A DNA stretch of 64,000 nucleotides from Alistipes senegalensis (lineage in GTDB: Bacteria > Bacteroidota > Bacteroidia > Bacteroidales > Rikenellaceae): assembly GCA_023664045.1 (NCBI GenBank), contig JAMPGH010000001.1, forward strand, positions 1,034,169 through 1,098,168, given 5' to 3'. Positions 16,688 through 25,124 of this stretch are shown piece after piece. Position numbers and translations under genes: made by a program. Position 1 is the stretch's first letter. Each line of letters opens with the position of its first letter. The notes under the pieces are model-generated. The model did not search any database, had not been told where the DNA came from, and saw only the letters and a program-made list of their open reading frames with translations.

Positions 16688-17375
16688 TAAGAAAATCATC
16701 ATCGCCGTCGACGGCTTTTCGTCGTGCGGCAAAAGTACATTCGCCAAAGCCATCGCCGCGCGGCTGGGCTACATCTTCATCGACACGGGCGCCATGTACC
16801 GTGCCGTAACGCTCTACGCGCTGGAGCAGGGCGCCATCCGCTCGGGCATCGTCGACGAAGAGGCCGTCTGCCGGCTGCTCGGTCAGATCGCCATCACGTT
16901 CCGCTTCAACCCTGCGCGCGGGGCCAGCGACATCTACGTCAACGGCGATCTGGTCGAAGGCAAGATCCGCACGATCGAGGTGAGCAACTGCGTCAGTCAG
17001 GTAAGCGCCATTCCGGCCGTGCGGCAGAAGCTGGTGGCCATGCAGCAGGAGATGGGCCGGCGCCGCGGCGTGGTGATGGACGGCCGCGACATCGGCACGG
17101 TGGTCTTCCCCGACGCCGAGCTGAAACTCTTCATGACGGCCGATCCGGCCGTGCGGGCGCAGCGCCGCTACGACGAACTGACCGCCAAAGGCCAGCAGGT
17201 AACCCTCGAAGAGATCGAACGCAACGTCCGCGAACGCGACAAGGCCGACATGAGCCGCGCGATCTCGCCCCTGCGGCAAGCCGAAGATGCCGTGGTGCTG
17301 GACAACAGCCGCATGACCGTCGACGAGCAGATGGAGTGGTTTCTGAAGCTCTTCGCCGAAAAAACGAACGGATAG
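16674..17375 (+). CDS. cmk: Cytidylate kinase
   Basis: A 233-residue (d)CMP kinase, which phosphorylates CMP and dCMP with ATP. The P-loop GFSSCGKST lies at residues 14-22, and the substrate and lid blocks IFIDTGAMYRAVTLYA, DGRDIGTVVFPDAELK and RDKADMSRAISPL follow. The length is normal. The ATG overlaps the end of the LysE-family gene, and ispH starts 31 bases later, giving the common cmk-ispH pairing of Bacteroidota. Confidence 0.96.
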   Translation: MSATDKKIIIAVDGFSSCGKSTFAKAIAARLGYIFIDTGAMYRAVTLYALEQGAIRSGIVDEEAVCRLLGQIAITFRFNPARGASDIYVNGDLVEGKIRTIEVSNCVSQVSAIPAVRQKLVAMQQEMGRRRGVVMDGRDIGTVVFPDAELKLFMTADPAVRAQRRYDELTAKGQQVTLEEIERNVRERDKADMSRAISPLRQAEDAVVLDNSRMTVDEQMEWFLKLFAEKTNG

Positions 17376-17406
17376 CCGACCGGCCTTTCGCAGGCCCGTC
17401 CGACGC

Positions 17407-18285
17407 ATGCACATCGAGATCGACGATAAATCGGGATTCTGCTTCGGCGTAGTCCGGGCGATCGGCGAAGCCGAAAAGGCGCTTGCCGAGAGCGGTACGG
17501 TCTGCTCGCTGGGCGATATCGTCCACAACCGGATCGAGGTGCAGCGGCTCGAACGACTGGGGCTGCGCAGCATCACGCGCGATGAAATGGCCGCGGCGGC
17601 AGGCGGTCGCCTGCTGATCCGAGCCCACGGAGAACCCCCGACGACCTACGCTGCGGCGCAAAAACTGGGCATTCGGGTGATCGACGCCACCTGCCCGGTG
17701 GTGGCCCGGCTGCAGGCCCGCGTGAAGCAGGCCCACGCCCGGATGCGCCCCGTGGGAGGGCAGGTGGCGATTCTGGGCAAGCGGGGACATGCCGAAGTGG
17801 TGGGGCTCACGGGGCAGGTGGACGATCCGACGATCGTGGTGGAGAACGAGGAGGATCTTGCGCAGATCGACTTCGCACGTCCGGTCTATTTCCTCTCGCA
17901 GACCACGCAGAGCATCGCCCTCTTCGAACGGTTGGGTGCCGAGATGCGCCGGCGGGCCGCCGATCCCGCCGCGGTGAAGATCGACGACACGATCTGCCGG
18001 CAGGTGTCGGGCCGCGAGCAGCATCTGGCGGAGTTCGCCGCCCGGTTCGATGCCGTGGTATTCGTCTGCGGCCGCAAGTCGTCCAACGGCAAGGTGCTCT
18101 TCGAAGTGTGCCGCCGGGCCAATCCGCGGACCTACAACATCGAAGAGGCTGCCGAGCTGCGTCCCGAGTGGTTCGAAGGGGCGTCGTCGGTCGGGATTTG
18201 CGGTGCCACGTCGACCCCCAAATGGCTGATGCAGGAGGTGGCGGAGGCGGTCGGAAATTCACAATTCACGATTCACGATTCATAA
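17407..18285 (+). CDS. ispH: 4-hydroxy-3-methylbut-2-enyl diphosphate reductase
   Basis: A 292-residue LytB/IspH, the last enzyme of the methylerythritol phosphate pathway, making IPP and DMAPP with a [4Fe-4S] cluster. The three cluster cysteines are in place: C12 (SGFCFGVVRAI), C96 (DATCPVV) and C197 (TICRQVSGR). The Ser/Asn-rich blocks SSNGK and CGATSTPKW complete the active site. The end of the gene runs into an AT-rich repeat spacer. Confidence 0.96.
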   Translation: MHIEIDDKSGFCFGVVRAIGEAEKALAESGTVCSLGDIVHNRIEVQRLERLGLRSITRDEMAAAAGGRLLIRAHGEPPTTYAAAQKLGIRVIDATCPVVARLQARVKQAHARMRPVGGQVAILGKRGHAEVVGLTGQVDDPTIVVENEEDLAQIDFARPVYFLSQTTQSIALFERLGAEMRRRAADPAAVKIDDTICRQVSGREQHLAEFAARFDAVVFVCGRKSSNGKVLFEVCRRANPRTYNIEEAAELRPEWFEGASSVGICGATSTPKWLMQEVAEAVGNSQFTIHDS

Positions 18286-18350
18286 TTCGAGTTCTGCCCC
18301 AATTTTGTCCTATCCTGCAATTTACCTTTCAACTTTCATTTTCAATCGAC
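18258..18350. repeat. AT-rich spacer after ispH
   Basis: Short near-repeats of ATTCACGATT/ATTCACAATT type (18258-18290) cover the last codons of ispH and the bases after it. A TTTCAACTTTCATTTTCAAT stretch stands just before the next start. The composition contrasts with the GC-rich genes, and it belongs to the same loose class as the spacers at 1411, 6989, 39259 and 48709. Confidence 0.4.
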
Positions 18351-18351
18351 C

Positions 18352-18822
18352 ATGTATTTCATTCGCTCCGTAAAATATTTCGTCGCCCTGTGCGTGCTGT
18401 GCATCGCGCTGATGGCCCTGATGCTGGCGACCGGCACCTCGGCGCTGTCGCTCGACGACACGCTCTACGTCATGTTCCATACGACGCGCTACCTGACGCT
18501 CTTCGCAGCGATCGTCGTGCTGGCGGCGCTCTATCCTCGCTTCGGATTCGTCGCCCGCCGAATCGAGGGCGACATCGAACTCCACCGTCCGCAGATCCTG
18601 AACGCATTCAAGTCGGCAGGGTTTTCGCTGGAGAGCGAAGCCGACGGCAAGCTGATCTTCCGTGCCGAGGGATTTCCGCACCGGCTGATGCTGCTGTTCG
18701 AGGATCGGATCGAAGTTTCGCAATACGGACAATGGCTCGTCGTCGACGGCATCCGCCGCGGCGTGGCGAAAGTTCTCTACCGGCTCGACTCCTACATACG
18801 AATGACTGAACGCAATGAATAG
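18352..18822 (+). CDS. Small membrane protein of unknown function
   Basis: The protein has 156 residues and two hydrophobic segments (about 8-29 and 42-62). A soluble domain follows, with the blocks HRPQILNAFKSAGFSLESE and VSQYGQWLVVDGIRR. I do not recognise the family. It overlaps the S41 protease gene by 8 bases, so the two are likely co-translated; a role linked to that envelope protease is possible but unproven. Confidence 0.7.
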   Translation: MYFIRSVKYFVALCVLCIALMALMLATGTSALSLDDTLYVMFHTTRYLTLFAAIVVLAALYPRFGFVARRIEGDIELHRPQILNAFKSAGFSLESEADGKLIFRAEGFPHRLMLLFEDRIEVSQYGQWLVVDGIRRGVAKVLYRLDSYIRMTERNE

Positions 18823-20470
18823 AAAATACCTGCTTACGGCGGCCGCGGCTCTTGCGGCCGCAGGCCTTATGATCTTCGCCGGACCCAACGACTTCGGATT
18901 GGGCCGCAACATGGAGATCGCGGTCAACATGATGCGCGAACTCTCGCTCGAATACGTCGATCCCGTCGATCCGGACAAGCTGATGTCCGGCGCGGCGCAG
19001 GGCATGGTCCGCGATCTGGATCCCTACACGGAGTTCATTCCGGCGGACGAGATGTCCGACTTCGAGATGCTCACCACGGGGAAATACGGCGGCGTAGGAT
19101 CGCTGATCCGCAAGAAGGGCGACTGGGTGATCTTCGCCCAGCCCTATCGGAACTCGCCGGCCGACCGGGCGGGGCTCCGCATCGGCGACAAGATTCTGGC
19201 CATCGACGGCAAGAGCGCCGAGGGATTCACCACCGAGCAGGTGTCGGCCGCTCTGAAAGGCGACCCGGGCACCAAAGTAAAGCTCACGGTCGAACACCTC
19301 GACGGCTCGCAGCAGACCCTCACCCTCACGCGCGAACGCATCGCCATTCCGAGCATCCCCTATGCCGGGTGGGCGGCCGAGGGGATTGGCTACGTGCGCC
19401 ACGGCGACTTCACCGAAGGCTCCTACGAAGAGATGCGCGCCGCCATCGAGCGTCTGCGTGCGGAGGGCCGGCTTGACGGACTGATTCTCGACTACCGCTC
19501 GAACACGGGCGGCATCCTGCAGGAGGCGGTGAAGATCCTCTCGATGTTCGTGCCCAAAGGCACCGAGGTCGTCGCCACCAAAGGCCGCACCGAGGAGTCG
19601 AAACGCACCTACCGCACCGAGGCGGAGCCGGCATTCCCCGATCTTCCGCTGGTCGTGCTCGTCAACGGCAGTTCGGCCTCGGCGGCCGAGATTGTGGCCG
19701 GCGCCCTGCAGGACCTCGACCGCGCCGTGCTGATTGGCCAGCGCTCGTTCGGCAAGGGACTGGTGCAGGGGACCCGCCCGTTGGGCTACAACGCCATGCT
19801 GAAGCTCACCACGGCCAAGTATTACATCCCCTCGGGCCGCTGCATCCAGGCGATCGACTACTCGCGTTCGCAGCAGGGAGCGGTGAACACCGTGCCCGAC
19901 TCGCTGGTAAACGAATTTACGACCCGCGCCGGCCGCAAGGTCTACGACGGCGGAGGCATCATGCCCGACATCCGGACCGAACCCGAGTACATCAGCCGCT
20001 TCGCCGCGACGCTTTATGCACTGGGATTCATCGACGACTTCGGCGACGAATACATGCGCCGGCATCCCGAAAAACCGGCCGATCCGGCCTCGTTCTCGAT
20101 CACCGAAGCCGACTACGACGACTTCAAAGTCTTCATGAAAGACAAGCACGTGCCCTACGAATCGGATTCGCGGCGGGCGCTCCGGCAACTCAAGGAAGCG
20201 GCCAAAGCCGACCGTTTCGACGAGATCGGACGGCAGATCGAACGTCTCGAAGAGGAGCTCGAGGACGACACGCAGGCCAATCTGGAGACCTACCGCACGG
20301 AGATCGTCCGTTCGATCGACAACGACATCATCCTGCGGCACGGCTACGCCGAGGCGGTGGTCGCCCACTCGCTCCCCGCGGACAAGGAGGTGCAGCGCGC
20401 CGTAGAACTGCTGCGCGACCCGCAGGAACATGCCCGCATCCTCGCCGGGCAGGATACCGAGCGCAAATAA
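18815..20470 (+). CDS. S41-family C-terminal processing peptidase
   Basis: A 551-residue periplasmic protease. It has an N-terminal signal or anchor (residues 1-25) and a PDZ domain (about 85-170) with GGVGSLIRKKGDW and PADRAGLRIGDKILAIDG. The S41 catalytic domain carries the nucleophile in VNGSSASAAEIVAGALQD (Ser near residue 285) and the catalytic Lys in SFGKGLVQG (near 312). A C-terminal helical extension of about 110 residues follows. Such Ctp/Tsp enzymes trim or degrade envelope proteins from their C-termini. Located between a small membrane protein and a sensor kinase gene. Confidence 0.93.
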   Translation: MNRKYLLTAAAALAAAGLMIFAGPNDFGLGRNMEIAVNMMRELSLEYVDPVDPDKLMSGAAQGMVRDLDPYTEFIPADEMSDFEMLTTGKYGGVGSLIRKKGDWVIFAQPYRNSPADRAGLRIGDKILAIDGKSAEGFTTEQVSAALKGDPGTKVKLTVEHLDGSQQTLTLTRERIAIPSIPYAGWAAEGIGYVRHGDFTEGSYEEMRAAIERLRAEGRLDGLILDYRSNTGGILQEAVKILSMFVPKGTEVVATKGRTEESKRTYRTEAEPAFPDLPLVVLVNGSSASAAEIVAGALQDLDRAVLIGQRSFGKGLVQGTRPLGYNAMLKLTTAKYYIPSGRCIQAIDYSRSQQGAVNTVPDSLVNEFTTRAGRKVYDGGGIMPDIRTEPEYISRFAATLYALGFIDDFGDEYMRRHPEKPADPASFSITEADYDDFKVFMKDKHVPYESDSRRALRQLKEAAKADRFDEIGRQIERLEEELEDDTQANLETYRTEIVRSIDNDIILRHGYAEAVVAHSLPADKEVQRAVELLRDPQEHARILAGQDTERK

Positions 20471-20480
20471 TCCGCGGCCG

Positions 20481-21656
20481 ATGAACGTCCGTCATATCCT
20501 CTCGTTCCGCAACCGCGTGGTGGTGATCGTCGTCGGCGTGTTGCTGGGTGCGCTGTCGCTCCTCTACACCAACAACATGGCTCAGCGCCTCAAGGAGAAG
20601 GAGCAGCACGATGTGGCGTTGTGGGCCCATGCGATGGAGCGCGTGAACCGCGATGCGATGGGCGGCGCGATGGCCGATCCGCTGGTGGCGGATATCATGT
20701 CCAACAACAACAACATCCCTTTCATCATCACCGACGAGAATCTGGAGCCGATCACTTCGCACCTGATTCCCGACCGCATCATCGACCACCCCGACCTGCT
20801 GCGCCGCCGCATCGACGACTTCACCGAGGAGAACCCGCCGCTGCCGGTCCGCTTCTGGTGGCCCGACGAGCACTACCATATCATCTTCTACGGCAAGTCG
20901 AAGCTCCTCAAGTCGCTCTACTGGTTCCCCTACGTGCAGATTCTGGTCGTTACGGTCTTCATTCTGCTGGGATTCATCGCTTTCCGCTCGACCAAGCATG
21001 ACGAGCAGAACCGGGTCTGGATCGGTCTGGCCAAAGAGACGGCCCACCAGCTGGGCACGCCCACCTCGTCGCTTCTGGGCTGGATCGAGTATCTGCGTTC
21101 GCAGCCCGTCGACCAGTCGGCCGTCGAGGAGATGAACAAGGATCTCACCCACCTGATGAAGATCGTCGACCGCTTCTCGAAGATCGGCTCCGAAACTCCG
21201 CTCACGCCCGCCAACATCAACGAAACGGTGGGCGAGTCGGTCATGTACTTCCGCAAGCGCATCCCCCGCAACGTAACGCTCGACTACAACGGACTGGCCA
21301 TCGCCCCCGTGCAGGCCAACATCAACGCTGCGCTCTTCGAATGGGTCGTGGAGAACCTGATGAAGAACTCGCTCGACGCCCTGCAGGGCCACGGCGCCAT
21401 CGACGTGCGGATCCTCTCGGACGAGCGGCATGTGATGGTCGACGTCCGCGACACGGGCAAGGGGATTCCCAAAAGCAACTGGAAGCGCATCTTCGAACCG
21501 GGATTCACCACCAAGACCCGCGGCTGGGGATTGGGGCTCTCGCTCTCGCGCCGCATCGTCGAGGAGTATCATCAGGGCCGCATCGCCGTGATCGACTCCG
21601 AACCGGGCAAGGGAACGACGATCCGTATCACGCTCAAACGCATTTTCGAAACATGA
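20481..21656 (+). CDS. Membrane sensor histidine kinase
   Basis: The protein has 391 residues. Two transmembrane segments (about 12-30 and 150-170) bracket a periplasmic sensor of about 120 residues. The dimerisation H-box reads AKETAHQLGTPTSSLLGW, which differs from the usual HExRTPL. The ATPase domain has VVENLMKNSLDA (N-box), DTGKGIPKSNW (G1), FEPGFTTKTRGWGLGLSLS (F and G2). No response regulator is adjacent, so the partner is elsewhere. The ATG at 20481 gives the natural start; the DUF4271 gene follows with an ATGA overlap. Confidence 0.9.
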   Translation: MNVRHILSFRNRVVVIVVGVLLGALSLLYTNNMAQRLKEKEQHDVALWAHAMERVNRDAMGGAMADPLVADIMSNNNNIPFIITDENLEPITSHLIPDRIIDHPDLLRRRIDDFTEENPPLPVRFWWPDEHYHIIFYGKSKLLKSLYWFPYVQILVVTVFILLGFIAFRSTKHDEQNRVWIGLAKETAHQLGTPTSSLLGWIEYLRSQPVDQSAVEEMNKDLTHLMKIVDRFSKIGSETPLTPANINETVGESVMYFRKRIPRNVTLDYNGLAIAPVQANINAALFEWVVENLMKNSLDALQGHGAIDVRILSDERHVMVDVRDTGKGIPKSNWKRIFEPGFTTKTRGWGLGLSLSRRIVEEYHQGRIAVIDSEPGKGTTIRITLKRIFET

Positions 21657-22678
21657 CCTCCACGCAGCTACCCGACGACAACCCGAACACCCTGCCGACC
21701 TCCGCATCCGCCGCTCCGGCGGCATCCGTCCGTCTATCGGACGACGACCTGTCGACCACGGCCGCAGCGGAGCCCGCGGCCGACAGCCTGCGATCCGGTG
21801 CCGATTCGCTGCGCATTCTCTCCGGCGCCGATTCGCTGCAATACGGCGATTCGCTCCTCATGGCCGGATTCCGGCCTGCGGATTCGCTGGCTACCGATTC
21901 GCTGGCCGCCGCACCCCGGCCGCTCTATCGTCCGGCATCGGCCCGCGAAGTATTCGGCAGCACGTCGCTCACGGTCGTGGCGACCCCGAAGATCCGCATC
22001 GAGCCGGCCCGGCCGCTCACCGGAAATCCCTGGTTCGAAGGGTTGGTGTTGCTGCTGGCCGCGGCTTACGCACTGCTGCTTTACCGCCATATCGCCGATA
22101 TCAAGCTGCTTTTCTACCGCGTTTCGCACGAACGGACATCGGGAGAACGACTGATGGAAGACCCCGGCGGCAATACTCTGGCCAGATTCCTCAAGATCGC
22201 CACGGCCATCGGGCTGCTTTTCATCGGCATCGCTGCCGCGAAATACGCCGAAACGCTGCTGCCCCCCGAGACGCTGCCGGAGCTTCCCGGCGAGGTTGCG
22301 GGCGCCGTCAGCCTGCTTTTCGCCGCCGTATGGATCGCCGTCGTACTGTTCCAGTCGCTGCTGCTCTTCGCCGTGGGAGCCATCACCCTCTCGCGGCATT
22401 TCATGGTCCAGCTGAGGCTGCTCAAACGCACCTACTTCGCATTGGCGGTCATCTTCGCCACGCCCCCGCTGCTGCTCTTCGCCCTCTGTCCTCCCGGCAC
22501 CGGCAAGGCGTGGTTCTACGTTCTGATCGCCGAATGGGCCATAACGGCGATCTTATATGTCAGGGAGACGCTGCATCTGTTTCTCTCGAAAAAAATTCCG
22601 ATTTTGCATTGGTTTTTGTACCTTTGCACCGTGGAAATCTTCCCGTTCAGCCTCCTGTGGTTGCTCGCCGTAAGATAG
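21653..22678 (+). CDS. DUF4271-family membrane protein
   Basis: A 341-residue protein. The first 110 residues are Ala/Asp/Ser/Leu-rich with repeated DSL tripeptides (AADSLRSGADSLRILSGADS), looking disordered. The C-terminal 220 residues hold about six to seven transmembrane segments ending FPFSLLWLLAVR, as in the DUF4271 family of Bacteroidota, whose function is unknown. It overlaps the sensor kinase gene (ATGA) and precedes hemD, the usual neighbour of DUF4271. A -7-like TACCTTTG (22619-22626) near its 3' end may start a transcript for hemD. Confidence 0.85.
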   Translation: MTSTQLPDDNPNTLPTSASAAPAASVRLSDDDLSTTAAAEPAADSLRSGADSLRILSGADSLQYGDSLLMAGFRPADSLATDSLAAAPRPLYRPASAREVFGSTSLTVVATPKIRIEPARPLTGNPWFEGLVLLLAAAYALLLYRHIADIKLLFYRVSHERTSGERLMEDPGGNTLARFLKIATAIGLLFIGIAAAKYAETLLPPETLPELPGEVAGAVSLLFAAVWIAVVLFQSLLLFAVGAITLSRHFMVQLRLLKRTYFALAVIFATPPLLLFALCPPGTGKAWFYVLIAEWAITAILYVRETLHLFLSKKIPILHWFLYLCTVEIFPFSLLWLLAVR

Positions 22679-22714
22679 TCCGCCGAAGCTACCAACGTAA
22701 AAAGAGATTCCCAG

Positions 22715-23575
22715 TTGAAAATCAGCAGCGTATTGGTTTCGCAACCGAAACCGGCCATCCTTGAGAAATCGCCCTTCTACGAGCTTTCGCAAAAACACAA
22801 GGTCGACATCGTCTACCAGCCGTTCATTCGCGTCGTCGGCGTCTCGCTGAAAGAGTTCCGCGCCCAGCGGGTCGAAATTCTCGATCATACCGCCGTCATC
22901 TTCTCGTCGCGCACCACCGTCGACAGTTTCTTCCACATCTGCGAAGAGGCACGCATCACGGTGCCCGAAACCATGAAATACATCTGTCAGACCGAGGCCG
23001 TGGCGCTCTATCTGCAGAAATACATCGTCTATCGCAAGCGCAAGATCTCGTTTGCCGACGGTTCGTTCACATCGTTCATCGAACTGATAATCAAACATAA
23101 GGAGGAAAAGTTCCTGCTTGCGCTCAGCGAGCCTCACAAGCCCGAGCTGCCCGATGCGCTGTCGAAACTCAAGCTGGCGGTCGATCCCGTGATTCTGGCC
23201 CGCACGGTCGCTGCGGACCTCAGTGCCGTCCGCCTGCAGGACTACGGACTGCTGGCGCTCTATTCGCCCTCGGACGTCAAGACGCTCGTCGAGAAGTTCG
23301 GCACGGAGGACCTGCCCCCCGTGGCTGTTTTCGGCGACGGAACCCTGCGCGCCGCCATCGAAGCGGGGCTGCATGTCCCGGCCAATGCCCCGACGCCCGA
23401 AGCGCCGTCGATGGCCAAAGCCGTGGACCTCTACCTCACCAAAATCGGTCGCGGCGAGGAGGTCGAAGCCGTAACGCTGACGGCCGATACCCGCAAGGAG
23501 GAGTTCCTGCGTACGCAGCAGCACAAACTGGCCAAGAGCCGCACGCGCCGCACCGTCTCCGAGAGCCGCAAATAA
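22715..23575 (+). CDS. hemD: Uroporphyrinogen-III synthase-like protein
   Basis: The protein has 286 residues, with two alternating alpha/beta halves as in HemD (ISSVLVSQPKPAILEKSPFY at the start; ALYSPSDVKTLVEKF in the second half). It would cyclise hydroxymethylbilane to uroporphyrinogen III, or be the divergent Bacteroidota paralogue; no other haem genes are nearby. The frame opens with TTG at 22715. The C-terminal 45 residues are basic and extend beyond the usual fold. The order DUF4271-hemD-rnpA-yidD is familiar in Bacteroidota. Confidence 0.8.
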   Translation: MKISSVLVSQPKPAILEKSPFYELSQKHKVDIVYQPFIRVVGVSLKEFRAQRVEILDHTAVIFSSRTTVDSFFHICEEARITVPETMKYICQTEAVALYLQKYIVYRKRKISFADGSFTSFIELIIKHKEEKFLLALSEPHKPELPDALSKLKLAVDPVILARTVAADLSAVRLQDYGLLALYSPSDVKTLVEKFGTEDLPPVAVFGDGTLRAAIEAGLHVPANAPTPEAPSMAKAVDLYLTKIGRGEEVEAVTLTADTRKEEFLRTQQHKLAKSRTRRTVSESRK

Positions 23576-23582
23576 TCCTGCC

Positions 23583-23957
23583 ATGCCCGACCGCTCGCTT
23601 CCCCGTACCGAGCGGCTCCGCTCGCTCGGAGCCGTACGCCGGCTCTTCGAAAGCGGCGAAAGCGGCTTCGTCTTCCCGTTCCGTTACGTGTGGTATGCCG
23701 ATGCGGATGCCGCGGATTCCACGGAAGTGCTCTTCTCCGTGCCCAAGAAGTTCCACAAACGGGCCAACCGCCGCAATCTGCTGCGCCGCCGCACCAAAGA
23801 GGCCTACCGGCTCCAGAAAGGGATTCTGGCCGCCGTTCCGGGCCGCTGCACCAACCTCGACGTGGCGCTGATCTACTCCTCGAAGGAGGTGCTTCCCTAC
23901 AAACACATCGAACATGCCGTCCGCCGGATTCTGGAGTCGATTGCCGAGCATCTGTAA
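23583..23957 (+). CDS. rnpA: Ribonuclease P protein component
   Basis: A 124-residue basic protein that binds the catalytic RNA of RNase P and helps trim the 5' ends of pre-tRNAs. The signature RNR helix is clear in [19 protein letters not shown] (about residues 59-77), and the N-terminal [18 protein letters not shown] block is typical. It starts 7 bases after hemD, and its end overlaps yidD by 44 bases. Confidence 0.93.
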   Translation: MPDRSLPRTERLRSLGAVRRLFESGESGFVFPFRYVWYADADAADSTEVLFSVPKKFHKRANRRNLLRRRTKEAYRLQKGILAAVPGRCTNLDVALIYSSKEVLPYKHIEHAVRRILESIAEHL

Positions 23958-24174
23958 GCGGATCTGCGCCCTGCCGCTGATCGGTCTGGTGCGCTTCTAC
24001 CAACTCTGCATTTCGCCCCTTACGCCGCCTTCGTGCCGCTTTACGCCCACCTGCTCGCAATATGCGCTGGAGGCGCTGCGCCGTTACGGCCCGCTGAAGG
24101 GAGGGTGGCTCACGCTGCGGCGTCTCGCCCGCTGCCACCCGTGGGGCGGAAGCGGGTACGATCCGGTACCGTAG
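23914..24174 (+). CDS. yidD: Membrane protein insertion efficiency factor YidD
   Basis: An 86-residue protein with the diagnostic YidD core [20 protein letters not shown], followed by [20 protein letters not shown] and [14 protein letters not shown], matching the conserved three-part pattern. It acts with YidC in inserting inner-membrane proteins. It overlaps rnpA, as is usual. The N-terminal 15 residues before the helix [14 protein letters not shown] may be longer than needed, so the true start could lie slightly downstream. Confidence 0.93.
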   Translation: MPSAGFWSRLPSICKRICALPLIGLVRFYQLCISPLTPPSCRFTPTCSQYALEALRRYGPLKGGWLTLRRLARCHPWGGSGYDPVP

Positions 24175-24195
24175 TCGAAACAATAAGAAAGGAGG

Positions 24196-24229
24196 AGCCC
24201 TGCGAGAATTTCGCGGGACTTTTTTTCAT
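24196..24229 (+). terminator. Terminator of the hemD-rnpA-yidD run
   Basis: An imperfect stem pairs AGCCCTGCGA with TCGCGGGACT, followed by seven T residues on the plus strand. It lies between yidD and the convergent CDF gene. Confidence 0.7.
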
Positions 24230-24233
24230 GCGG

Positions 24234-25124
24234 CTATTCGCAGCGGCCGCTGCAATGCTCCGAGAGGGTTTCGCATTCGAGCGTCGCATGGAGGATGCCC
24301 GCCTCGGCGAGCAGGGCCTTGAGCTGCGGCTTCACGCGCACCAACAGACAGGGATCGGAGAGGACGACATGCGCCGTGAGGGCATTTTCGGTGGTGCTGA
24401 TGGCCCAGACATGGAGGTGATGCACGGCTTCGACCCCCTCGACCGCGATCATCCGTTGCTCCAGATCCGTTATGTCGATTCCTGCAGGCACGCCGTCGAG
24501 CGCAAGGCGCAGGCTGTCGCGCGTGAGCGACCATGCCGAAACCACGATCACGGCGGCGACGATCAGTCCGACGATGGGATCGACGATCGTCCAGCCCGTA
24601 TGGGAGATCACCACGCCCGAAACCAGCACGCCGACCGAGACCAGCGCATCGGCCATCATGTGGAGATAGGCTCCCTTGACGTTGAGGTCGTGTTTGCGAT
24701 TCTTCATGAAGAGCCATGCCGTGAAGCCGTTGATGAGAATGCCGACACCCGCCGTCCAGACGATGATGCTTCCCTGAACGGGCTCGGGATGCAGCATGCG
24801 TCCCACGCTTTCGGCGACGATCACCCCGACGGCGATGAGCAGAATCACCGAATTGAGCAACGAGATCAACACCGTGCTTTTTTTGTATCCGTAGGTATAG
24901 CGGGCCGAAGCATGCGCCTGAGCCAGCCGGAAAGCCAGCATGGCCAGCAGCAGGCTCGCCACGTCGGAAAGGTTGTGTCCGGCGTCGGACAACAGGCCCA
25001 TCGACCCGTACCACAGCCCCACGCAGAACTCCACGACCACGAACGAGACGTTGAGTCCGATGCCGATCAGAAAGGCTCGGTTGAGCGACGAAATCCGGTG
25101 GTTGTGGCGATGCGTGTGCGTCAT
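24234..25124 (-). CDS. Cation diffusion facilitator metal exporter (CzcD-like)
   Basis: A 296-residue CDF transporter with six transmembrane helices. Metal-site residues are visible: GLLSDAGHNLSD in helix 2 (HxxxD-type) and HMMADALVSVGV in helix 5 (HxxxD). There is a His-rich N-terminus (MTHTHRHNHR) and a C-terminal cytoplasmic domain with VHHLHVWAISTTENALTAHV. These exchange Zn2+ (or Cd2+, Co2+) for protons. The ATG at 25124 overlaps the stop of the hemerythrin-LuxR gene (ATGA), so the exporter is probably co-expressed with that regulator. Confidence 0.92.
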   Translation of the reverse strand: MTHTHRHNHRISSLNRAFLIGIGLNVSFVVVEFCVGLWYGSMGLLSDAGHNLSDVASLLLAMLAFRLAQAHASARYTYGYKKSTVLISLLNSVILLIAVGVIVAESVGRMLHPEPVQGSIIVWTAGVGILINGFTAWLFMKNRKHDLNVKGAYLHMMADALVSVGVLVSGVVISHTGWTIVDPIVGLIVAAVIVVSAWSLTRDSLRLALDGVPAGIDITDLEQRMIAVEGVEAVHHLHVWAISTTENALTAHVVLSDPCLLVRVKPQLKALLAEAGILHATLECETLSEHCSGRCE

